From assembly GCA_017505675.1 (NCBI GenBank), contig JAFVOV010000100.1, positions 1-6,379 on the forward strand: a DNA stretch of 6,379 nucleotides, written 5' to 3'. Below the pieces are notes generated by a model that was not told the origin of the DNA, searched no databases, and saw only the letters and a list, made by a program, of their open reading frames with translations. Below, piece by piece: positions 1-6,051 of the stretch. This DNA comes from Clostridia bacterium (GTDB lineage Bacteria > Bacillota > Clostridia > Christensenellales > Borkfalkiaceae). The stretch's first letter is position 1, and every line of letters begins with the position of its first letter. A program made the translations under genes and the position numbers.

Positions 1-547
1 CGATAAGGTAGTTCGTTTTCGCGATTATTTTTGTGAAGACGGGGGCGTGACCTTTTCGGGTGGCGAACCGCTACTTCAAGCAGAGTTCGTTAAAGAAACT
101 TTTAGTATTTTAAAAAAGCAAGGTATAAACACTTGTTTAGACACTTCAGGCAGTATTTTAAATGAAAGCGTTTTAAATCTATTAAACGTAACTGACCGCG
201 TTCTTCTTGATATAAAATATACTGATGAAATAAATTATCTTAAACACGTTGGGTGCAACTTAAAAAAAGTTCTTGATTTTTTAAGCGTTCTTAATGAAAA
301 AAATAATCCAACTACGCTCCGTCAAGTTATAATACCAACTATTAACGATAACCGCGAAAATATTTTAAGGCTTAAAGAAATTGCAAAAAAACATCCGTGT
401 GTGGATAAAATTGAACTTTTGCCGTTTAAGAAAATTTGCTCGGTAAAATACGAACAGATGAAGTTGCCTTTTCCGTTCAAAGATATTCCTACGCCAACTA
501 AAGAAAAGATGGATGAACTTAATTTTTTAATAACTGAATATTTATAA
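1..547 (+). CDS. pflA: Pyruvate formate-lyase activating enzyme, 3' part (5' end outside window)
   Basis: This radical-SAM enzyme generates the glycyl radical on pyruvate formate-lyase, the anaerobic enzyme that cleaves pyruvate to acetyl-CoA and formate in the cytoplasm. The reading frame is open from base 2, so the GTG at 47 is an internal valine and not a start. The 181 visible residues carry the family's GGVTFSGGEP segment (fragment residues 14-23), which helps bind S-adenosylmethionine, then CLDTSG (45-50) and LLDIKY. A C-terminal ELLPFKK...VKYEQM block completes the match. Family members are about 240-250 residues, so roughly 60-65 are missing, including the CxxxCxxC motif that holds the [4Fe-4S] cluster. 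The IIPTIND and LLPFKK wording resembles clostridial PFL activases as I recall them, where other groups have VPG and LLPFH. In this family the gene normally follows pflB, which would lie just upstream. An activase for another glycyl radical enzyme is possible but less likely. Confidence 0.88.
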   Translation, partial: DKVVRFRDYFCEDGGVTFSGGEPLLQAEFVKETFSILKKQGINTCLDTSGSILNESVLNLLNVTDRVLLDIKYTDEINYLKHVGCNLKKVLDFLSVLNEKNNPTTLRQVIIPTINDNRENILRLKEIAKKHPCVDKIELLPFKKICSVKYEQMKLPFPFKDIPTPTKEKMDELNFLITEYL

Positions 548-551
548 AATT

Positions 552-577
552 AAAGCCACTCTAATTAGAGTGGCTTT
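552..577. terminator. Bidirectional intrinsic terminator between pflA and the YgjV-family gene
   Basis: The 26 bases form a perfect palindrome: an 11-12 bp stem (AAAGCCACTCT paired with AGAGTGGCTTT) around an AATT centre. A T-run follows on the + strand (575-579), and a TTTAATTTT run follows on the - strand. It begins 4 bases after the pflA stop and ends 8 bases before the stop of the converging gene, so it can serve both. Confidence 0.88.
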
Positions 578-585
578 TTAAGTTA

Positions 586-1164
586 TTATTTTTCAGTTTG
601 GGTTTGTTTTTTTAAGCGTATTAGTGATACGATTACGGAAATAAGCGTTAAAGTATCGCTAATTAATGCAACTATGTATAATTTTGAAATGCTGTTTCCC
701 ATCCAGCAAAGGTAAGTTCCGATATTTATTGTTCTTAAAAGTTTATCGTTAAGCGTAAAGAACGATATTGCCGTTAAAACGTTTCCGAGTAAGGGGAATA
801 AATCACGCCAGTCTTTAAAGGTTAGTATAGAACAGGTTAGCATAAGCGCAACGAAGAAAAATAACCAAAATATGCTGTTTGCCCATTTGTGTTTTTCACG
901 TTGCATAAATATAAGCGACATTATTATTGCAATAGTACACATAATTCCGCTTGCAAGGTCGCCTTGTAGTACGAAGTATATTATCCACGTAGACTGTGAT
1001 AAGATAAAAACGAGTAAAAGTTTTATTCTTGATTTCATTTGGAAGGACATAACTAGCAAAATTATTGCAATTACGCCGAAAAAATTAACTAAAATATCAT
1101 ACCAAACGCCTAAAGAACTTAAACCTTGAACTATTATTTTTGATAATTCATTTAAGAATTCCAT
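586..1164 (-). CDS. YgjV-family (Imp-YgjV) multi-pass inner membrane protein
   Basis: This is a 192-residue hydrophobic protein with about six to seven membrane segments, roughly at residues 24-42, 48-67, 69-87, 94-114, 121-138, 146-164 and 166-183. The ends are charged: a KSRIK loop follows segment one and RLKKQTQTEK closes the protein. The second half has FKDWRDLFPLLGNVL, then a spaced LLR and a CWMGNSISK stretch. This resembles E. coli YgjV, which has HPVELLPVIGT followed by RCVMW and CCWVIHNFWAGS. The biochemical role of this family is not established, and I assign none. The start is supported by an AGGTG ribosome binding site 5 bases upstream on the - strand. The gene stands between two hairpins, only 15 bases after the purC terminator, so it does not sit in a clean operon. 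A different small membrane family with similar topology is the main alternative. Confidence 0.72.
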   Translation of the reverse strand: MEFLNELSKIIVQGLSSLGVWYDILVNFFGVIAIILLVMSFQMKSRIKLLLVFILSQSTWIIYFVLQGDLASGIMCTIAIIMSLIFMQREKHKWANSIFWLFFFVALMLTCSILTFKDWRDLFPLLGNVLTAISFFTLNDKLLRTINIGTYLCWMGNSISKLYIVALISDTLTLISVIVSLIRLKKQTQTEK

Positions 1165-1179
1165 TTAAGCACCTAAAAT

Positions 1180-1206
1180 AAAGAGCCACCGAAAAGGTGG
1201 CTCTTT
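1180..1206 (-). terminator. Intrinsic terminator of purC
   Basis: An 11 bp perfect stem (AAAGAGCCACC paired with GGTGGCTCTTT) closes a 5-base loop. On the - strand it is followed by TTTATTTT. It lies 19 bases past the purC stop and just 15 bases before the start codon of the next - strand gene. On the + strand it is also followed by a few Ts, but no + strand gene needs it. Confidence 0.85.
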
Positions 1207-1225
1207 TCAGATTAAATTTTTATAA

Positions 1226-1924
1226 TTATCTTTCGTTGATAAGTTTGGTGAGTTCAACGGGGTCAACGATTTTTCCGTCTTTATAAACACGCATATTTCC
1301 TGAAGCGATTTCGTCAATTAAAATAACTTCGCCGTTGTTATAACCAAATTCAAATTTAATATCCCAAAGGTCGCAACCGATAGTTTTAAGGTCGTCCGCA
1401 ACGATTTTGGTGATTTTGAGCGTTTGTTGTTTCATGCTTTCAAACATTTCGGGGGACATAACGCCGAGAACTGCTAAACCTTCTGAAGTAACAAGCGGGT
1501 CACCTTTAGCGTCATTTTTAAATGTACATTCAACGTAGCCACCGTCAATAACCGTGCCGTCTTTAATATATTCGCCGTATCTTCTAATAAAACTTCCAGT
1601 AGCAACTAAACGGCAAATAACTTCTAAACCGTTTCCGCCTTGCGCTTTACCGAAACATTCCGCAGGGAGAACTTCCATAGTAGCGTTTTCAATATCAGCG
1701 GATACGTAGTGAGTTTTGATACCTGCTTTTTTAAGCATTTCAAAATAGTAAACGGAAGACTTTAAGTTTGCCTTACCGATACCTTCAATGGTAAGCCCTA
1801 CGGTATTTTCACCTGGGTCAAACACGCCGTCTTTTCCGGTGCAGTCATCTTTAAACTTGAGCAATACGTTGCCGTTATCAAGCGCGTAAACGTCTTTTGT
1901 TTTACCTGCGTAAAGTTTTTTCAT
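1226..1924 (-). CDS. purC: Phosphoribosylaminoimidazole-succinocarboxamide synthase (SAICAR synthetase)
   Basis: PurC joins CAIR and aspartate with ATP to give SAICAR in de novo purine synthesis, in the cytoplasm. At 232 residues it is near the usual bacterial length of about 235-240. The N terminus has LYAGKTKDVY (4-13) and KFKDDCTGKDG (23-33), matching the ATP-site LYEGKAK and VKFKDDATAFDG segments. GIKTHYV follows at 68-74. Family signature 1 appears as GLEVICRLVATGS (99-111), with glycine where proline is usual. Signature 2 appears as LWDIKFEFG (186-194), with tryptophan at a normally smaller hydrophobic position. IDEIASGNMR (203-212) corresponds to the LIDEISPDxxR block. These changes, plus the FDPGENTVG stretch at 35-43, place it in a divergent subtype that I associate with gut Clostridia. 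The start is supported by an AAAGAGGT ribosome binding site 7-8 bases upstream. It is alone, away from other pur genes, with its own promoter and terminator. Confidence 0.93.
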   Translation of the reverse strand: MKKLYAGKTKDVYALDNGNVLLKFKDDCTGKDGVFDPGENTVGLTIEGIGKANLKSSVYYFEMLKKAGIKTHYVSADIENATMEVLPAECFGKAQGGNGLEVICRLVATGSFIRRYGEYIKDGTVIDGGYVECTFKNDAKGDPLVTSEGLAVLGVMSPEMFESMKQQTLKITKIVADDLKTIGCDLWDIKFEFGYNNGEVILIDEIASGNMRVYKDGKIVDPVELTKLINER

Positions 1925-1963
1925 AAAAATTACCTCTTTATAGTATTTAAATATATCGGTAAT

Positions 1964-1992
1964 ATTGTAACAAATAAAAAATATTTTAGCAA
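1964..1992 (-). promoter_or_regulatory. Sigma-A type promoter for purC
   Basis: On the - strand the -35 box TTGCTA (1987-1992) and the -10 box TACAAT (1964-1969) are separated by exactly 17 bases, with one to two mismatches per box to TTGACA/TATAAT. Transcription would begin near 1957, giving a leader of about 33 bases. That leaves no room for a purine riboswitch, and I saw no hairpin in the leader. Confidence 0.65.
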
Positions 1993-2096
1993 TTATTCTA
2001 ATAATAAAAAATTTTATTTTTGTAATAAATTTTCTTTTAATCGGTATTTGTTTTGCTTATATACAATTTAAAAATCATAAAATTATCAAATAAACA

Positions 2097-2125
2097 TTGA
2101 CAATTTTTAAGTTTAATTATATAAT
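2097..2125 (+). promoter_or_regulatory. Perfect-consensus sigma-A promoter for the small lipoprotein
   Basis: TTGACA at 2097-2102 and TATAAT at 2120-2125 both match the consensus in full and are spaced by the optimal 17 bases. Transcription should start near 2132, giving a leader of about 30 bases that contains a GGAGG ribosome binding site (2146-2150). That site is 11 bases before the ATG, slightly farther than usual. It is the strongest promoter in the window by inspection and lies about 105 bases from the -35 box of the divergent purC promoter. Confidence 0.85.
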
Positions 2126-2161
2126 ATTATCAATAAAAGTTTTTTGGAGGATTAAAGTATT

Positions 2162-2485
2162 ATGAAAAAAATTCTTACTACAGTTACCGCTTTGCTTTTG
2201 GTCGTTACCATGGCTTTTATGGCTGCATGTACGCCTAAAGACGTTGACGCCGCGAAGGAAAAGATGGAAGATGCTGGGTATATCGTAATAGGTTATCAAA
2301 CGGATGAAGACGTTGAAGGTTTAATCGGCGGAATTGTCGCAACGAAGATTACTGAAACCATTACCGCTCTTTTATTTGATAGTAAAGAATCGGCTTCTGA
2401 CTTTGCAGACACGCACGACCACGATTCTGACGGCAAGTGGGTTTATTACGGAACGGAAGGCGCTATTGAAGATTTTACTAAATAA
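2162..2485 (+). CDS. Small acidic lipoprotein of unknown function
   Basis: This 107-residue precursor opens with a lysine-led signal peptide (MKK, then a hydrophobic stretch at 4-21) and a lipobox FMAAC ending at Cys23. The mature part, 85 residues, should be lipid-anchored on the outer face of the cytoplasmic membrane. It is strongly acidic, about 20 Asp/Glu against 7 Lys, and has no other cysteine. The pattern looks like a compact alpha/beta domain: a helix AAKEKMEDAGY (30-40), a strand YIVIGYQ, a strand ITALLFDS (67-74) leading into helix KESASDFAD, a DHDSDGKW loop (86-93), then VYYGTEGAIEDF (94-105). I know short Firmicutes lipoproteins with a similar AGY...VYYGT layout but no established function, so I give none. 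It has its own promoter and terminator, so it is monocistronic. The DxDxDG spacing in the loop could bind calcium; this is inference. Confidence 0.85.
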   Translation: MKKILTTVTALLLVVTMAFMAACTPKDVDAAKEKMEDAGYIVIGYQTDEDVEGLIGGIVATKITETITALLFDSKESASDFADTHDHDSDGKWVYYGTEGAIEDFTK

Positions 2486-2497
2486 TTAAAAAAATAG

Positions 2498-2533
2498 AAA
2501 AAAGGTTTATCTATATCGGATAAACCTTTTTTT
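2498..2533 (+). terminator. Intrinsic terminator of the lipoprotein gene
   Basis: GGTTTATC (2504-2511) pairs with GATAAACC (2519-2526) around a 7-base loop. A flanking A-run (2498-2503) pairs with the T-run from 2527 to extend the stem, and the T-run serves as the release tract. It starts 13 bases after the stop codon. The flanking A/T runs might also let it act leftwards, but no - strand gene lies there. Confidence 0.85.
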
Positions 2534-2553
2534 AATTTTTGCGTTAAAAAAGA

Positions 2554-2582
2554 TTTAATCCTAAAGAAAAATGTGTTACAAT
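2554..2582 (+). promoter_or_regulatory. Probable extended -10 promoter placed directly at the start of the U32 gene
   Basis: TACAAT at 2577-2582 is preceded by TGT (2574-2576), giving an extended -10 element TGnTACAAT. The position 17 bases upstream (2554-2559) holds only a weak -35, TTTAAT. The ATG at 2589 begins 6 bases after the -10, where transcription would be expected to start, so the mRNA would have little or no 5' leader. Confidence 0.5.
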
Positions 2583-2588
2583 ATATCT

Positions 2589-4595
2589 ATGAAGATTTTA
2601 TCCCCCGTAGGTAATATTGAAAGTTTAAAAGCGGCTATATATAACGGCGCAGAGGAAGTTTATCTTGGCGTAAATGAATTTAACGCGCGAAATAATATTG
2701 ACGGCTTTAATTTGGAAAATTTAGAAGAAGCCGTTTCTTTTGCGCATTTATTTGGCGTAAAAGTCGCTTTGGCTATAAATATATTATTTTCTGATTGTGA
2801 ACTTGAAGATGCGTTAAAAGTTGCAGTAACTGCTTATAACGCAGGTGTTGACGCGCTTATCGTTCAAGATTTAGGGCTTATAAAATTGCTTTCAACAAAC
2901 TACCCGGAAATTGAATTACACGCAAGCACGCAGATGGGGGTGCATAATTTAGAAGGCGTTAAGGCGATAGAAAAATACGGGTTTAAGCGTGTGGTTTTAT
3001 CTCGCGAAACTCCGCTTTCGGAAATTAAACGCATAAAAGATAATACTGATATTGAAATTGAATATTTTGCGCAGGGCGCGCTTTGCGTTTCTTTTTCGGG
3101 AAACTGTTATTTAAGTTCTTACCTTTACGGCGCAAGTGGAAATAGGGGTAGGTGTAAACAACCTTGTAGACTGCCTTATACGCTTGTTAAGGGCGGTAAA
3201 ATTTATAAAAAAGGATATCTTTTAAGCGCTAAAGATTTTAATATGCTAGGTAGGCTTTCTGATTTGAAGTCTGCTGGGGTTGACGTTATAAAAATTGAAG
3301 GCAGGGCAAGGCGACCTTATTACGTTGCCGCCGCAACTAAAGCATATTATAACGCGCTTAACGGAAAAACGGTTGAAAAGGAAGATCTTGAACTCGGTTT
3401 TAATAGAACGTATACCGAAGGCTATTTTAACGGCAACGGAAAAATTATATCGGAAATTCAAGGGCATATCGGTATTTTGGCGGGCAGAATAGAAAAGGTT
3501 AAATACGGCAAAAAATTTAACGAAGTGTTTTTATCTTCTACGCGTGAACTTAAACCTAAATCTACTTTTAAGATTTTTAGTGGCGGTGTGGAAAAAACAA
3601 CGCTTACTGCTTTTGATTTGGTTGAAGTTAAAAAAGGTTTATATCGTTTAACCACCACGCATAATTTATCCGTGGGCGACCAAGCGCGCTTAATAGCCGA
3701 TTTTGATAAAGAAACTTGGGCGCAAAAATTAACGCCAAAAAAGAGAGTTGATATAAATATTTTTGCTATAGACGGCGCGCCTATACGCGCAGTAAGTAGT
3801 GTTGACGATATTGAAGTAACGGTTTTAGGATGCGTTTGTGAAAAGGCGAAAAACAAGCCTATAACCGAGCAAGAAATTAAAGAAAATTTTGCAAAAAGTG
3901 AATTCTTTGGCGCTAAAATTTGCGTTCAAAAACTTGATGAAGTGTTTATTCTAAAGAAAGATTTTAACGAGTTTCGGCGCAACGTTTTTTCTGAAATTTA
4001 TCGCGCGTATACTGAAAAATATAAGCGCGATTTAGGCGTTAAAAAAATAAAAAATAGTTATTCCGTGATTAAATTTACGGACTTTCAAACGGTTAAATCC
4101 GTAGATGAAAGTTTTACGGGAAAAAACGTAATTTATTCACCTGAAGAATATATATTAGAAGACGTTTTGCGCTTTAAAAATAAATGCGAAACGCAAAATA
4201 AAAAGGCGTATTTAGATACCCCTAATTTTGCGCTTAAAGAAGATATTGAATTGTTAAAAAATATTATTGATAAATCGGGCGTAGGAATAATTGCAAACAA
4301 CTATTACGCGCTTACGCTATCAAGTAACGTAGTTATAGGTGCGGGGCTTAACGTATACAATAAGTGCGCAGCCGAAGAATTTTCTTTGCCGATAATAACA
4401 GCGGAAAGTGATATTTCAAGTAGGGATGATTATCCGTATATGACGTTGCGCCATTGCCCTATAAAAGCGCATATAAATTCAAGTTGCAATAACTGCGCAT
4501 ACGAAGACGGTTTTAAGTATATTACCGATAGCGGAAAAGAATTAAAACTTAAACGCAAAAAACTTTCCACTTGCACTTTTTATTTGACTGATTAA
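2589..4595 (+). CDS. U32-family protein with RlhA-like architecture (probable RNA hydroxylation factor)
   Basis: The start at 2589 gives 668 residues beginning MKILSPVGNIESLKAAI, where family members begin; an ATG at 2571 would add six residues (MCYNIS) unlike the family. Residues 158-176 fit the U32 signature (E-x-F, G-A-L-C, G-x-C, L-S). GNRGRCKQPCR (184-194) and a LLSAKDF...KIEGR block follow. Cysteines 166, 173, 189 and 193 are candidate ligands; in the related UbiU/UbiV proteins four cysteines hold a [4Fe-4S] cluster. The middle region, VDINIFAIDG...FILKKDFNEFRR, matches the DUF3656 domain found in E. coli RlhA, which is needed for 5-hydroxycytidine at 23S rRNA position 2501. The C terminus adds a second cysteine set (623, 633, 636, 662). 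Although named peptidases, characterised E. coli members RlhA and TrhP act in RNA hydroxylation using prephenate and Fe-S assembly. The exact substrate here, rRNA or tRNA, cannot be told. No ribosome binding site precedes either start. Confidence 0.85.
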   Translation: MKILSPVGNIESLKAAIYNGAEEVYLGVNEFNARNNIDGFNLENLEEAVSFAHLFGVKVALAINILFSDCELEDALKVAVTAYNAGVDALIVQDLGLIKLLSTNYPEIELHASTQMGVHNLEGVKAIEKYGFKRVVLSRETPLSEIKRIKDNTDIEIEYFAQGALCVSFSGNCYLSSYLYGASGNRGRCKQPCRLPYTLVKGGKIYKKGYLLSAKDFNMLGRLSDLKSAGVDVIKIEGRARRPYYVAAATKAYYNALNGKTVEKEDLELGFNRTYTEGYFNGNGKIISEIQGHIGILAGRIEKVKYGKKFNEVFLSSTRELKPKSTFKIFSGGVEKTTLTAFDLVEVKKGLYRLTTTHNLSVGDQARLIADFDKETWAQKLTPKKRVDINIFAIDGAPIRAVSSVDDIEVTVLGCVCEKAKNKPITEQEIKENFAKSEFFGAKICVQKLDEVFILKKDFNEFRRNVFSEIYRAYTEKYKRDLGVKKIKNSYSVIKFTDFQTVKSVDESFTGKNVIYSPEEYILEDVLRFKNKCETQNKKAYLDTPNFALKEDIELLKNIIDKSGVGIIANNYYALTLSSNVVIGAGLNVYNKCAAEEFSLPIITAESDISSRDDYPYMTLRHCPIKAHINSSCNNCAYEDGFKYITDSGKELKLKRKKLSTCTFYLTD

Positions 4596-4612
4596 AGGGC
4601 TATAAAATATAT

Positions 4613-4641
4613 TTGTGTTTAAAAATAAAATTTGATATAAT
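4613..4641 (+). promoter_or_regulatory. Extended -10 promoter of the trkA-trkH operon
   Basis: TTGTGT (4613-4618) and TATAAT (4636-4641) are 17 bases apart, and TGA at 4633-4635 supplies the extended -10 TG. The -10 matches consensus fully. It begins 18 bases after the U32 stop codon. Transcription should start near 4648, leaving a leader of about 50 bases with an AGAGG ribosome binding site at 4688-4692. Confidence 0.75.
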
Positions 4642-4664
4642 AATAAACGGCATACTAAAATATT

Positions 4665-4686
4665 AGTCTAAATTAGGCTTTATTTT
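4665..4686 (+). other. Weak hairpin with T-rich tail in the trkA leader
   Basis: AGTCTA (4665-4670) pairs with TAGGCT (4674-4679), one G-U pair among six, around a 3-base loop, followed by a T-rich stretch to 4686. It could be a poor terminator for the U32 transcript or a leader element of trkA, since it lies downstream of the trkA promoter. Six base pairs is marginal, so this could be chance. Confidence 0.25.
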
Positions 4687-4697
4687 AAGAGGTGGTT

Positions 4698-6050
4698 ATG
4701 AATTTAGTTATAATAGGGATGGGCAAGGTCGGTAGCACGCTAGTTGAAAGTTTTGTCAAAGAAAACCACGATATCGTCGTGGTGGACGTAAACTCTGCGC
4801 TAGTGTCTGACATTGTAAACCGCTTTGACGTTAAAGGCGTAGTCGGTGGCGGGCTAGAACGTAGCGTTCTGCTTGACGCAGGCGTGCAGAAAGCCGATTT
4901 TTTAATCGCTTGCACCACGCGTGACGAAGCGAATATTTTGTGCTGTGTTTTGGGTAAAAAACTTGGCGCAAAGCGCACTATTGCGCGCGTTCGCGACCCA
5001 GAGTATTTTAAGGAAATGGAAAATATGCGTGAAGTGTTGGGGCTTGACTTTTTCTTTAATCCAGAATTTAGAACGGCGGCGGAAATTTCTGAAGTTTTAA
5101 AGTTCCCTTCAGCGCTTAACGTGGAAAATTTTGCAGGCGGTATGGTCAATATGGTTGAGTTCCGTATTGAAGACGGCAATCCGCTTATAGGTAAGTCTGT
5201 AAAAGATATTTCTGCGGAATACGATAATAAGTTCCTAATCGCTATAGTATATCGCGGTGAAGAAGCGTTTATACCGCGCGGTGATTTTATTATTGAACGT
5301 GGCGATAATATTCACATAATTGCTACCGAAACAGAAATTGCAAGTTTTACCAAAAGGCTAAAGATATTTAAACCGCGCGCGAAAACGGTTATGATTATAG
5401 GCGGTGGCAAAATTGCGTATTATCTTGCGCAAAGACTCATTGATGCAAACGTCAGCGTAAAAATTATTGAAAACGATAAAGTTAGAACTTCTGAACTTGC
5501 GGAAGATTTACCGAAAGCAACCGTTATTTTAGGTGATGGAACGGAACAAGAACTTCTTGCTGAAGAAGGTTTAAAGGGGAGTGACGCTTTCGTTGCCTTA
5601 ACGGGTATGGATGAAGAAAACGTAATAGTTTCACTTTTTGCAAAGCAAGAAGGTGTTTCAAAAGTTATTTCAAAAGTTGATAAACCTTCAATTTTTGATA
5701 TGGTTAAAATGTTCGGACTTGATACCGTTGTTTCGCCTAGAACGGTTATCGCTAACCACATTATACGTTTCGTGCGCGCGCATCAAGCAGATTCAGGCTC
5801 TGGAATAAACACCCTGTATAAGTTGCACGATAAGGTTGAAGCGCTTGAATTTAACGTTGAAAAAGATTTCGGCGGAATAGGCGTTCCGCTTAAAGATTTA
5901 GGGCTTAAAAGAAACATTTTGATAGGCGGAATCGTTCGCGGGCGCGAATATATTCTTCCTGATGGTAACAGTAAACTTCTTGTAGGGGATAAAGTAATAG
6001 TCGTCACGGCGGTAAGCCAGATTACTCAATTAGGGCAGATTTTAAGATAG
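4698..6050 (+). CDS. trkA: Trk potassium uptake system regulatory subunit TrkA (two tandem RCK units)
   Basis: TrkA is the cytoplasmic, nucleotide-binding gate of the Trk potassium transporter and docks on the membrane subunit TrkH. The 450 residues form two repeats, each a Rossmann TrkA_N domain followed by a TrkA_C domain. Repeat 1 has IIGMGKVGSTL (5-15), with the dinucleotide loop GMGKVG at 7-12 and Asp30 ending the second strand, as expected for NAD(H) binding. Its TrkA_C part lies near 145-225 and includes GNPLIGKSVKDI. Repeat 2 has IIGGGKIAYYL (233-243), a GxGxxA variant loop, with Glu258 as the acidic strand end, and its C-domain runs from about 370 to the end. Length is typical of four-domain TrkA (about 450). 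The ATG at 4698 is preferred over the GTG at 4692, because AGAGG at 4688-4692 is correctly spaced 5 bases before the ATG and overlaps the GTG. trkH follows after one base, confirming an operon. Confidence 0.95.
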   Translation: MNLVIIGMGKVGSTLVESFVKENHDIVVVDVNSALVSDIVNRFDVKGVVGGGLERSVLLDAGVQKADFLIACTTRDEANILCCVLGKKLGAKRTIARVRDPEYFKEMENMREVLGLDFFFNPEFRTAAEISEVLKFPSALNVENFAGGMVNMVEFRIEDGNPLIGKSVKDISAEYDNKFLIAIVYRGEEAFIPRGDFIIERGDNIHIIATETEIASFTKRLKIFKPRAKTVMIIGGGKIAYYLAQRLIDANVSVKIIENDKVRTSELAEDLPKATVILGDGTEQELLAEEGLKGSDAFVALTGMDEENVIVSLFAKQEGVSKVISKVDKPSIFDMVKMFGLDTVVSPRTVIANHIIRFVRAHQADSGSGINTLYKLHDKVEALEFNVEKDFGGIGVPLKDLGLKRNILIGGIVRGREYILPDGNSKLLVGDKVIVVTAVSQITQLGQILR

Positions 6051-6051
6051 T

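Noticed and set aside
47..49. GTG at 47 as a start codon for pflA
   Set aside because: The frame is open to the window edge and the residues before it (YFCEDGG) match the activase family, so this is an internal valine.
872..1129. An 85-codon open frame on the + strand inside the YgjV-family gene
   Set aside because: It is wholly antisense to a well-supported membrane protein gene, has no ribosome binding site and has an unlikely composition. It is a shadow frame.
1925..1963. A purine riboswitch or other structured leader before purC
   Set aside because: The predicted leader is about 33 bases, AT-rich and without a stable stem, too short for an aptamer.
2062..2067. A second TACAAT -10 box on the + strand in the divergent region
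   Set aside because: The position 17 bases upstream has no -35 resemblance and there is no TG extension. The consensus promoter at 2097-2125 explains the gene.
2117..2299. A 60-codon - strand frame across the lipoprotein start
   Set aside because: It overlaps the lipoprotein's promoter and signal peptide in antisense and lacks a ribosome binding site or promoter of its own.
2571..2588. Upstream ATG as the start of the U32 gene
   Set aside because: It adds MCYNIS, which the family lacks. Its upstream bases (CTAAAGAAAA) are a poor ribosome binding site, and it would precede the proposed -10 box. It cannot be fully excluded if transcription starts farther upstream.
3246..3856. Open frames on both strands within the U32 gene (3246-3467, 3295-3492, 3458-3856)
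   Set aside because: The U32 frame continues through all of them with recognisable family blocks. The others have no start signals or family resemblance.
4685..5179. A long open frame on the - strand opposite trkA (also 5420-5761 and 5783-6007)
   Set aside because: The translations are serine/threonine/proline-rich, as expected from the complement of a coding frame, and trkA on the + strand has clear domain motifs throughout.
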